Shown here piece after piece: positions 34,223 to 41,942 of a stretch of 57,891 nt of DNA. Source of the DNA: Candidatus Woesearchaeota archaeon (GTDB taxonomy: Archaea; Nanobdellota; Nanobdellia; Woesearchaeales; DSVV01); NCBI GenBank assembly GCA_016214075.1, contig JACRPI010000046.1:1-57891 (forward strand), in the 5' to 3' direction. Made by a program: the position numbers and the translations under genes. The stretch's first letter is position 1, and the number at the start of each line of letters is the position of its first letter. The notes under the pieces were generated by a model. That model did not search any database. It had not been told where the DNA came from and worked only from the letters and a program-made list of their open reading frames with translations.

Positions 34223-34996
34223 ATGGTTACGGATTATATCGTTGAAAAAATAGCAGGAGCTCCTGTCTCCCTTGAGGCATTTCAGCCAAAACGCCGTGTC
34301 GCGTTTGTTGTCCAGGGTGCTGGCGCAACGCTTTCTCCTTCCTTTGACATGATGGTCGATTGTCTTGTTCAGCGAGGCTACAATGATATTGTTGCTGTTC
34401 GTGATGCGCCGCATGTTTTTTGCAGGGAAAGACGAAATCTTCATGAGAAGCATATTGTAGGTCTTCTTGGAGAACTTGCACGAGAGCTTTCTTCCGATGA
34501 TGTTCTTTTTACCGCGATTTTGGGCGCCTCATACACAAAAACAGGTGTTGTATATCTTCCTATTCCTCGCTCTTCTTCAGCAATCTCTGCTGTTGAAATT
34601 CGCGATCTTTTATCTTCTATTCCTGTTCATCACGCTGTGCATTATGTCAGTCCTGATGTCCATGCGGGAGCATTTGCGAAATATTTAAGTCAGGCGGAAC
34701 ATGTAGATCTTGGGAATAGGCATATTGCAATTGCGCCAACTCTTCCGGATGTTTCAGCTTCTTCTTATGCTCATCCAGTGCCAAATGGTCAACATCAATC
34801 AGTGGATGTTGTTACTCCATTTCACGCAGGTTTTTTTGATCTTACTGATAAACCTTCTTTAGAAGCGCGCTTTCAGGATGCTGCAACATATCAACGTCGC
34901 TATAGAACAGAAACTCAGGCATATATGTGTCACGGTGCAGTGCATCCTCAAGAAATTGCTTTTCGACCTACGCCTGTAGTTAAGAGACAGTATTAA
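34223..34996 (+). CDS. Hypothetical protein with a caspase/legumain-like fold signature, catalytic residues not evident
   Basis: A 257-aa protein. RRVAFVVQGAGATLSPSFDMM could be the first strand and helix of a caspase-hemoglobinase fold. The strand DDVLFTAILGASYTKTGVVY sits where active members have a TGHG histidine motif, and HHAVHYVSPDVHAGAFAKYL where they have the catalytic DxCxSG. Here neither the histidine nor the cysteine is at the expected place, so it would be an inactive relative. The resemblance is by eye only. The ATG at 34223 lies about 27 nt downstream of ATTCAAATA. The 163-nt gap upstream is pyrimidine-rich. Confidence 0.4.
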   Translation: MVTDYIVEKIAGAPVSLEAFQPKRRVAFVVQGAGATLSPSFDMMVDCLVQRGYNDIVAVRDAPHVFCRERRNLHEKHIVGLLGELARELSSDDVLFTAILGASYTKTGVVYLPIPRSSSAISAVEIRDLLSSIPVHHAVHYVSPDVHAGAFAKYLSQAEHVDLGNRHIAIAPTLPDVSASSYAHPVPNGQHQSVDVVTPFHAGFFDLTDKPSLEARFQDAATYQRRYRTETQAYMCHGAVHPQEIAFRPTPVVKRQY

Positions 34997-34997
34997 A

Positions 34998-35546
34998 CTA
35001 TTCTTTCCTTTTCCACAACTCTTTTGCCATAAGAAATCCAAGCGGGGTGACAAGATCTGTGTCTTGTTTTTTTAACGCTTCTTCTGCTTCTTCTTTTGTG
35101 TATTCAAACACTTCTAATGTTTCAAGCTCATCAAGTTTTTGTTCTCTTGTTTTTTCACAGTCTTCTGCAAGAAAAAAATGATAATAATGCGTTAGTCGTC
35201 CAGGAGATCCTGTAAACGCGCCAAGCGTTGTCCACTTTTTTGAGGTGTATCCTGTTTCTTCCGCAAGCTCTCGCTTTGCTGCTGTAAATGGGTCTTCATT
35301 TTTATCTATATAACCGCAAGGAAGTTGTAGTATTTCTTTTTGTACTCCATGTTTGTATTCTTTCACAAGCACTATTTTTTCTTGTTTTGTGATCGCTACC
35401 GCGCAGCTCACATCTTCAATTTCCATGACATAATAGGGATCAACAGTTTTTCCTTTTGGCGTGACGCAACTATCTTTTCTGAGCTTTATCCAGTCATTTT
35501 TTTCGAGATATTGCTGTTTTAGGATTTTCCACTTTTTGTTTTCCAT
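34998..35546 (-). CDS. Nudix hydrolase, ADP-ribose pyrophosphatase type
   Basis: A 182-aa protein. The Nudix box GYIDKNEDPFTAAKRELAEETGY matches GX5EX7REUXEEXGU with all catalytic glutamates. LGAFTGSPGRLTHYYHFFLAED downstream fits the ADP-sugar pyrophosphatase group, which removes ADP-ribose or similar nucleotides. The frame is open to 35678, but the ATG at 35546 is chosen because a GTTATAAAAG element near 35566-35575 is centred about 25 nt upstream. Confidence 0.9.
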   Translation of the reverse strand: MENKKWKILKQQYLEKNDWIKLRKDSCVTPKGKTVDPYYVMEIEDVSCAVAITKQEKIVLVKEYKHGVQKEILQLPCGYIDKNEDPFTAAKRELAEETGYTSKKWTTLGAFTGSPGRLTHYYHFFLAEDCEKTREQKLDELETLEVFEYTKEEAEEALKKQDTDLVTPLGFLMAKELWKRKE

Positions 35547-35739
35547 TATCTCTCTGAATATTGCTTCTTTTATAACGTTTTTTGTCAAAATAAAAAATCC
35601 CCATCTAAAATATTCTCCATATGAATGGATTGGGATTTTTAGTGTTACGAATTTACCATTGATCACTATTATACCCAATCCTTTCAGAAAGGTGGTAAAT
35701 TCGAAACAATTTATAAAGCATCATCAGTATCTTTGTTCC

Positions 35740-36411
35740 ATGAAACTTTACAAAACATCCTTAAGCGGTAATTCAAACATCGGTCTTTACGGTTTTTGCA
35801 ATGACCAGTACTGCCTTCTTGCACCAGATTTCACTCCCGAGCAAGTTGCGACCATTCACGAAGTATTGAAAGTTCCTGTGTATCAAATTAAAATCGCGCA
35901 CACTTCTCTTATTGGCGCTCTTGTGACGGGAAACAGTCGTGTTCTTCTTGTTCCAAACATTACTGATGATCCAGAACTTATGGTTTTGAAACAATTAAAA
36001 ATACCATACAAAGTTATTCCAAGTAAAATTACTGCGCTTGGTAATGCAATTCTTTGCAATGATTCAGGCGCTCTTGTGCATCGCGAATATAGCGCAGATG
36101 TCAAAAAAATTATTCGACAAGCTCTTAATGTTCGACTTCATCCTGGAGAAATCGCAACTACAGAAGTTCCGGGTTCTTGCGTTGTGTATAACAGCAGAGC
36201 CGCAATTATTCACGCGTTCGCGACTGTTGATCAGATTAAGGAAGTGGAAGATCTTCTTGGTGTTCCTTGCACAAAAGCAACAGTTAATTTTGGAAGTCCA
36301 CTGATTCGTAGCGGTTTGCTCGCGAATTCTCATGGCATGGTCATTGGTGACTCTTCCACAGGTATTGAGATTGAAAACATTTATGAAGCCTTAGGATTCT
36401 TACAGGGGTAA
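35740..36411 (+). CDS. eif6: Translation initiation factor aIF6
   Basis: A 223-aa anti-association factor that binds the large ribosomal subunit, built of repeated alpha/beta subunits around a pseudo-fivefold axis. Repeated segments such as GNSNIGLYGFCNDQYCLLA, TSLIGALVTGNSRVLLVPN, GNAILCNDSGALVHREY and SPLIRSGLLANSHGMVIG are visible. An AATTTATAAAG TATA box (35708-35718) is centred 27 nt before the ATG. Its stop codon overlaps the ATG of the prepilin peptidase by one base. Confidence 0.96.
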   Translation: MKLYKTSLSGNSNIGLYGFCNDQYCLLAPDFTPEQVATIHEVLKVPVYQIKIAHTSLIGALVTGNSRVLLVPNITDDPELMVLKQLKIPYKVIPSKITALGNAILCNDSGALVHREYSADVKKIIRQALNVRLHPGEIATTEVPGSCVVYNSRAAIIHAFATVDQIKEVEDLLGVPCTKATVNFGSPLIRSGLLANSHGMVIGDSSTGIEIENIYEALGFLQG

Positions 36412-37346
36412 TGGTAGGAAACATTCTTTTTTCCGTGCTGAGTTATGTTCTTTGTTTTCTTGGTCTTCTTGTTGGCTCTCTTACTGATCTTAAAACTCGT
36501 GAAGTTCCTGATCTTGTGAATTTTGGATTGTTGATTACTGGTTTTTGTTTGTCTCTTCTTACTTCACTTGTTTTTTGGAATAGTTCATATTTTATTTCTT
36601 CTGTTTTAGGTTTTGCTCTTTGTTTTCTTCTTGCTTGCATTATGTTTTACACTGGCCAATGGGGTGGCGGTGACGCGAAAATGCTCATGGCAATGGGAAG
36701 TCTGATCGGTTTGCCGTTGTCTTCTGTTCTTTCTTTCTCCTCTCTTATTTCTTCTGACTCTTTTTTTTCTTCAATAACTCTTTCTTCTTTTATTTCATTT
36801 CCTTTTCTTGTTTTGTTTTTACTGCTTGTCTTTTTTGTTGGAGGAATTTATGGCACAGCATGGTTGTTTGTCTTACTCCTGAAACATTATCGAGAATTCA
36901 TGCTTCGTTGTGTTGTTTATCTGACTGACAGAAAGCAGCGATTTTGGATTGTTCTTTTTCATAGCCTTTCTCTTCTGCTCTTTGTCTTCTCTTTTTTTGT
37001 TGCTGATCTTTTCTTACGTCTTCTTTCGCTTCTTCTTGCTTTCATGATTCTTGTGTTGTTTTATGGTTTTATCGCGATCAAAGTATTGGAACAGATTGCT
37101 TTTGTCAAAGAGATTCCTGTTTCTTCGCTCACTGAAGGAGATTGGGTTTCGGAGGATATTATTGTCGCGGGAAAAGTAATTGTTCGAAAAAAAGATCTTG
37201 GGGTGAGTAGAGAACAGCTTCAAGAGTTACACGCGCTTGCGAAGAAAGGAAAAATTACGCATGTTCTTGTGAAGTATGGTATTCCGTTTGTGCCAAGCTT
37301 TTTATTGGCGTTCTTGGTTTGTGTTGTTTTGGTTTATCTTCTGTAA
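36411..37346 (+). CDS. Prepilin/preflagellin peptidase (A24 family, GxGD aspartyl protease)
   Basis: A 311-aa integral membrane protease that trims the leader peptide of archaeal pilins or archaellins. It has many hydrophobic helices and both aspartate motifs: VGSLTDLKTREVPDLVN near residues 21-37 and QWGGGDAKMLMAMGSL near 82-97, the latter holding the GxGD site. A C-terminal soluble segment of about 60 residues (VSSLTEGDWVSEDIIVAGKV) precedes a last helix. The ATG overlaps the aIF6 stop (TAATG), so expression is coupled to aIF6. No pilin gene is adjacent. Confidence 0.9.
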   Translation: MVGNILFSVLSYVLCFLGLLVGSLTDLKTREVPDLVNFGLLITGFCLSLLTSLVFWNSSYFISSVLGFALCFLLACIMFYTGQWGGGDAKMLMAMGSLIGLPLSSVLSFSSLISSDSFFSSITLSSFISFPFLVLFLLLVFFVGGIYGTAWLFVLLLKHYREFMLRCVVYLTDRKQRFWIVLFHSLSLLLFVFSFFVADLFLRLLSLLLAFMILVLFYGFIAIKVLEQIAFVKEIPVSSLTEGDWVSEDIIVAGKVIVRKKDLGVSREQLQELHALAKKGKITHVLVKYGIPFVPSFLLAFLVCVVLVYLL

Positions 37347-37348
37347 AC

Positions 37349-40264
37349 TTAATGAACAAGGAAATAAAGGAAACGAAGAAGTGGGTTCTTTGGACCAGCA
37401 ATTTGTTCTTGCAATGCAGCGAACTCTGCTTCTTGTCTACTAGCAGCGACTAATGAAGCCGCTCGTTGGTATTCTTCTATTTCTGTTCCAAGCGCATGGT
37501 TTCTTTCTTCCAACTCTATAAGTCTTGTTTTATCTTCTGTTGCCTGTTGAAGTCTCATCTGCAGAGAGACATTTTGACCTTCTAATTCTCTCACACGAGC
37601 AGCATGTATAGATTCTTCTCTTCTTCCTTCATAGGTTGTTGCCACTCGTGGTGTTCCTGTCATTTCTGCAACGACATATCTATCTAAGCCAAACTCAAAA
37701 AATTGTCTGAATTCGTCAGTAGGATCTCCTGCTCTTGTTTCCTGATGCCCTTTTTCGTGTTTGTACACGTGAACGAAACTACCTAAATCTAGTAATGTTC
37801 TCCTGCTTAAATAAACATTTCCTGAGGCAATTTCACAAAAACCAAGGAAAGGAATTTCAACACCATCTCTTCTTCGTAGTTTTGAATAAATTTGTGGCGC
37901 ACCTGTATCTCTAAGTCCAAGAACAGCGTTCACTGCTTTATATTTCTCAAGCATCTCTCTTTCTGCTATTGTGAGGTTGTTGTAATCAACAAGTTCAGGT
38001 ATAAACCCTTCACTAATTACTTCTCTTTCCGTAAGAACGCCCGCTGCTTGAAGTGTTTTTCTGAATGATTCAGAAACTTCTATCGGAGTATATCCCTGAT
38101 GTACTGCTTCTAAAGCAAGCAACGGATTAGTGAGTAGAACTGCTTTTTCTCCATACACTTTGTGAAATGCTTTTTTGTAGAGAGGAGCAACGTGTTTATT
38201 ATCGCTTGTAAATTCAATAGTCTGGAACTCAAAAACGTCATTGTGGTTTCCTTTTGCAGCTTTTACTATTTCTTCAATGGTTTCAACATCACTGCATGTT
38301 CTTATAATTTCTTTCACGGCTGTACGAACAACTGTTGGATTCGCAAGATCTCTATCTGGATTAATTTCTCTTGTTTGCAAGTTATAGCTAAAAAGAAGGT
38401 TTTCTTCAAAAAGATCAGTCATAAAAAAGTCTCTGACAAAAACAGTTCCTTTCTGGATAGTGTTCATAATACCATACTTTCTTCCATCAAATACTGCACC
38501 AGCTCCCACTGTATATTTTGGTTTGTAGTCTGGATTAAATGATAAAACATATTTTTGAATATAGTCAAGAACAAAGAGCATGTCTTGTGTAGGATTGTAA
38601 ATAGTAGTAGTAGATCCATTCTGTCGCTCTAATCCTTCAACAACGCGATAATTCAATCTTTTGGTATGATGCCCATCAACAGCAATATCTGTTGCAAAAG
38701 GCATTGCAGCCCAATCTCTGCTTCGTAATTTGAGATCCATTTTAGGGTGTTCTCCTTTTGCTCGCAAAACAGCAGCAGAATACATTTTCAAACCTTCACC
38801 AAATTGACCAACAGCACCTCCTGTTTTCGTGCTGTAAAGCAATTCTAAGAACTCAGGAGCGTACCCTTTTCCATCATCACAAAATCGAAGAGCCAAGACT
38901 GGTTTGTTCCCTCTGGCTGCTTGATTAACCCACTCAGGAGGATATCCATTATATTGACTTGGAATAAGATATTGAATATCTACCCGTGTCCCTCCACTAT
39001 CTGCTGGCATGTGATTTGCAAGTCCATCTAAAATAATGCGAAGCGTGTTCCACTTTCCAGCTCTATATGCGAGTGTCAGCGATGTTTCTGCTGCTCGTTT
39101 ACGAAGATTTTCTGGAGCGTATTTTTCTCCAGAAAGAAGTTCCGCATATTCATCTGCTTGAACTGTGTCCGCTCTTTTGACGCCACATTTTTCAAGAACA
39201 TCTCCGAGGTCTGAGTTAATAGCGACTATTTTATGTCCCATTACTCGCGCAAAATTATCTACTTCATGCGCTTTTCCATTCGCTTTAGAAGGAAGAACAG
39301 CATTTGTTCCAAAAAGAGTGTAAAATGTATCTCTCCAGAGGTCAGGAGCTGTTACTTTTGAACCTAGCATAGCGTTACCAGTAGAACCTTGATATTCATA
39401 CCAAAGCGCACGGTGCTCTATGTGAGATTTACCATCTTGTCCAGACTCAATAATTTTTCTCACTATTCGAGGATCTGTTACTTGAGATATAACCTCTCTA
39501 ACATGATTGTTAAGTTGATACTCACTAACAATATTTCTATCTCTATTTGTTTCTGCAGCAATATTATAGCCAAAGAGAAGTTTACCTTTAAATTGGTCAG
39601 TAACATATACTCCTTTCACATATAATTTTCCTGTTTCATCAAGGATTTCTCCTTGTTCTGTTCTAAAAAGTGTAGAATATGGTCCTGTAAGTCCTAATAC
39701 TTTTCCATGAAGTTCAAGAACATATCGTACTAAAGCATCAAATCGAGAAGATTTTCCCTGACTTTTTCTAAAGATTGTTGCAGAGCCTTGGTTTCTTTCA
39801 TCATGACGAAATAAATTGTACTGAAGTTGTTGAACACGTTGTTCATCAGCAGTAAATTCACGAATAGCAGGAACCGCACTCCAGTCTCGAGATCGAAGTT
39901 CAAGATCTATTCCTTCTCGCACACATGCTGCGGAAAGCATCTTTACTCCTTCTCCAAACTGACCAACGGATTTTTTATCACCTGCTTTTGAACTATGAAA
40001 CACTCCAAGAAGGTCGCAAGAGTATCCTTTCCCGTCATCTGCAAAGCGAATTGCTTCAATTTGTGATGGAGAAATTGCTGTGCGTCTTGAATAAGGAATG
40101 AAAACTCCATTAACGAGGAAGTCAATATCAACACGAGAACCGCCACTATCTGTAGGAAGATGGTTTTGAATACCATCAAGGGCAATTCTTTCTGTACTCC
40201 ATTGCTCTGCTTGATATTGGAGCGTGACAGAAGTTTCAATCACTCTTTCGAGTCTTGATACCAT
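37349..40264 (-). CDS. Tandem GHKL-type ATPase with a HEXXH motif, unknown function
   Basis: A 971-aa protein with an internal duplication. Each unit of about 390 residues begins with a GHKL ATP-binding core: N-box-like LDGIQN (29-34) and LDGLAN (412-417), DDGKGY (76-81 and 463-468) and GQFGEG (101-106 and 486-491). Matching SRDW segments follow, then LLFGYN/LLFSYN strands. After the second unit come a zinc-protease-like HEKGH (836-840), with acidic residues nearby, and a C-terminal coiled coil. The pattern recalls MutL/MORC-like ATPases. The ATG overlaps the stop of the upstream AbrB-like gene (TAATG). Confidence 0.8.
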   Translation of the reverse strand: MVSRLERVIETSVTLQYQAEQWSTERIALDGIQNHLPTDSGGSRVDIDFLVNGVFIPYSRRTAISPSQIEAIRFADDGKGYSCDLLGVFHSSKAGDKKSVGQFGEGVKMLSAACVREGIDLELRSRDWSAVPAIREFTADEQRVQQLQYNLFRHDERNQGSATIFRKSQGKSSRFDALVRYVLELHGKVLGLTGPYSTLFRTEQGEILDETGKLYVKGVYVTDQFKGKLLFGYNIAAETNRDRNIVSEYQLNNHVREVISQVTDPRIVRKIIESGQDGKSHIEHRALWYEYQGSTGNAMLGSKVTAPDLWRDTFYTLFGTNAVLPSKANGKAHEVDNFARVMGHKIVAINSDLGDVLEKCGVKRADTVQADEYAELLSGEKYAPENLRKRAAETSLTLAYRAGKWNTLRIILDGLANHMPADSGGTRVDIQYLIPSQYNGYPPEWVNQAARGNKPVLALRFCDDGKGYAPEFLELLYSTKTGGAVGQFGEGLKMYSAAVLRAKGEHPKMDLKLRSRDWAAMPFATDIAVDGHHTKRLNYRVVEGLERQNGSTTTIYNPTQDMLFVLDYIQKYVLSFNPDYKPKYTVGAGAVFDGRKYGIMNTIQKGTVFVRDFFMTDLFEENLLFSYNLQTREINPDRDLANPTVVRTAVKEIIRTCSDVETIEEIVKAAKGNHNDVFEFQTIEFTSDNKHVAPLYKKAFHKVYGEKAVLLTNPLLALEAVHQGYTPIEVSESFRKTLQAAGVLTEREVISEGFIPELVDYNNLTIAEREMLEKYKAVNAVLGLRDTGAPQIYSKLRRRDGVEIPFLGFCEIASGNVYLSRRTLLDLGSFVHVYKHEKGHQETRAGDPTDEFRQFFEFGLDRYVVAEMTGTPRVATTYEGRREESIHAARVRELEGQNVSLQMRLQQATEDKTRLIELEERNHALGTEIEEYQRAASLVAASRQEAEFAALQEQIAGPKNPLLRFLYFLVH

Positions 40265-40416
40265 TACTTCTCACCAGCACTAAAATCTTCAAGAACTTTT
40301 ATTTTAATTTCAACTGTCGTCTTTGGTTTCAGTTTTTCCTGCAAGAATTTAGGAATAATAATAACTGCTTGGTTTCCTTGTTTGGATATTTGTTTTGTCA
40401 ATGTAATTTCTGTCAT
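40264..40416 (-). CDS. Small AbrB-like protein coupled to the GHKL gene
   Basis: A 50-aa protein (begins MTEITLTKQISKQGNQ) resembling half of an AbrB/SpoVT swapped-hairpin: TKQISKQGNQAVIIIPKFLQ, then KPKTTVEIKIKVLEDF. Such domains bind DNA as dimers and are common as antitoxins. Its stop codon shares a base with the start of the 971-aa GHKL/HEXXH gene, so the two are co-translated. An ATATAAAA element near 40446-40455 and a further TATA at 40468-40483 lie upstream. Confidence 0.75.
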   Translation of the reverse strand: MTEITLTKQISKQGNQAVIIIPKFLQEKLKPKTTVEIKIKVLEDFSAGEK

Positions 40417-40467
40417 CGTATGCCTCTGTTATGTTGTATGCATGTATTTTATATGTAAAAAATGGGG

Positions 40468-40483
40468 CTTATTTATATATTTT
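40468..40483 (-). promoter_or_regulatory. TATA-type promoter of the AbrB-GHKL operon
   Basis: The plus-strand 16-mer CTTATTTATATATTTT is identical to that at 10168-10183 and is preceded in both places by a TGG-containing stretch. Read on the minus strand it is a good TATA box, about 60 nt before the ATG at 40416. A second TATA-like ATATAAAA lies nearer the gene. Between 40484 and 40560 nothing else is seen; a TTTATAAAT at about 40571-40579 serves the divergent ATPase gene. Confidence 0.45.
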
Positions 40484-40600
40484 ACTCTTAGTTAGTGATT
40501 AAAATGCTGTTTAAGCTGATTCCTGCTGCTTTATTTCTCCTTTATATAGGCTCCTAACCCATTCGAAACCTTTATAAATAAACTCTTCTTCACTATTTTT

Positions 40601-41821
40601 ATGGATAGTAACGTACTTTTGTCTGTTTTGAAACAGTGGTCACCATGGGACAAACAAATAGAGATTGGAGTAAAAAGAGATCGCTATCTTGAGCTTCTTC
40701 TCCCGTATCTTGAAAGAAAGGAGGTGCTTGTCCTTAAAGGGGTACGCCGATCTGGAAAATCAACATTGATTAAGCAGATTATGCAGTCTCTTATTTTATC
40801 TGGTGTTCATCCAAAGCAACTTCTTTATCTGAATTTAGAAGATTATGCTTTGAGTGGACATCTCCATCTTGAACTTTTTGAACAGGTTTTAGACACATAT
40901 AACAACTATACAAAAAATAAAAAGAAAATTTATTTTTTTATTGATGAAATTCAAAATATTCCTCAATGGGAGCGTTGGATTCGAACAAAATATGATCTTG
41001 ACCTTACCATTAAATTTATCATTACCGGCTCTTCCGCATCCTTGCTTTCAAAAGAGTTATCTACTTTATTGACGGGAAGAAATCTTTCTTTTACAATCAT
41101 GCCTTTATCTTACGCGGAGTTTTGCATCTTCAAAAAATCAGAAAATCTTGAAGAGTACATGACGTACGGAGGTTTTCCTGAAGTTGTTTTGGAGCAGGAT
41201 GTTGTTAAAAAGAAAAAAATACTTGAGCAGTATTTTAATGACATTATCAATAAGGATATTATCAGTCGTTACAATATTCAAAATACAACACAAATTATTG
41301 CGCTTGCTCGTTATCTTTGTAGTACCCCTGGAGCAAAAGTGAGCTTCAACAAGCTTTCTAAGGTATTTGGCATAACTGACGATACCATTCGAACGTATCT
41401 CAGTTATATGGCAGACGCATACCTTTTATTTCGTGTTTCATATTTCTCTTATTCCGCAAAAATAAAATATGACGTCTCAAAACTTCCAAAATATTATATT
41501 TGTGATAATGGGCTTATTCACGTCGCAAGAGAGCATTATTCAAATAATTTAGGAATGCTTTATGAAAATACTGTCTTTCTTAAACTTCTTGAAAAATCTA
41601 ATGAAATATTTTATTGGGGTGAGCTTCACTCAGAAGTAGATTTTATTCTTGAAAAGAGCGCAATCAATGTGACCGCGACAGACGCCATTCCATCTCGTGA
41701 AAAGCAAGGGTTAGATGATTTTTCAATAAAACATAATGGTTTTTCACTTCTTATTATTGCTCCTTCAAAAAAGAAAGACAACATTATTTCAATCTCTGAA
41801 TTTTTGAAATTCTCTGTTTAA
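40601..41821 (+). CDS. AAA_14/DUF4143 ATPase
   Basis: A 406-aa protein with Walker A GVRRSGKSTLIKQIM near residues 47-61, Walker B KIYFFIDEIQNIPQWERWI near 107-125, and sensor-like IKFIITGSSASLLSKELS. A winged-helix region and the DUF4143 C-terminal domain follow (YYICDNGLIHVAREHYSNN, then FYWGELHSEVDFIL), which looks like a nuclease-fold remnant. Such ATPases are widespread in archaea and often mobile or defence-linked; function is unknown. A CTTTATAAAT box is centred about 27 nt before the ATG. It is divergent from the AbrB-GHKL operon. Confidence 0.88.
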   Translation: MDSNVLLSVLKQWSPWDKQIEIGVKRDRYLELLLPYLERKEVLVLKGVRRSGKSTLIKQIMQSLILSGVHPKQLLYLNLEDYALSGHLHLELFEQVLDTYNNYTKNKKKIYFFIDEIQNIPQWERWIRTKYDLDLTIKFIITGSSASLLSKELSTLLTGRNLSFTIMPLSYAEFCIFKKSENLEEYMTYGGFPEVVLEQDVVKKKKILEQYFNDIINKDIISRYNIQNTTQIIALARYLCSTPGAKVSFNKLSKVFGITDDTIRTYLSYMADAYLLFRVSYFSYSAKIKYDVSKLPKYYICDNGLIHVAREHYSNNLGMLYENTVFLKLLEKSNEIFYWGELHSEVDFILEKSAINVTATDAIPSREKQGLDDFSIKHNGFSLLIIAPSKKKDNIISISEFLKFSV

Positions 41822-41848
41822 TGTATTTATACAACCGAATACCACTAA

Positions 41849-41940
41849 AGTATTCTCTGGTGGAGTGGTATGAGCGTTGTGCTCAAGAACCACTGGGTCT
41901 TTAGTTCATGCCACCGGTCAAAGACCGGTGATTCTTGACA
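41849..41940. mobile_element. IS200/IS605-like terminal hairpins or omega-RNA-like remnant
   Basis: The 121-nt gap between the DUF4143 ATPase and ftsY is mostly palindromic. TACCACT...AGTGGTA forms an outer stem near 41849-41870, followed by a GAGC/GCTC hairpin. TCAAGAACCAC...GTGATTCTTGA (about 41883-41893 with 41929-41939) encloses ACCGGTC-AAA-GACCGGT. Hairpins in this arrangement are typical of the 3' end of IS605-family tnpB elements. No tnpB is present, so this would be a solo end. Confidence 0.45.
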
Positions 41941-41942
41941 GT

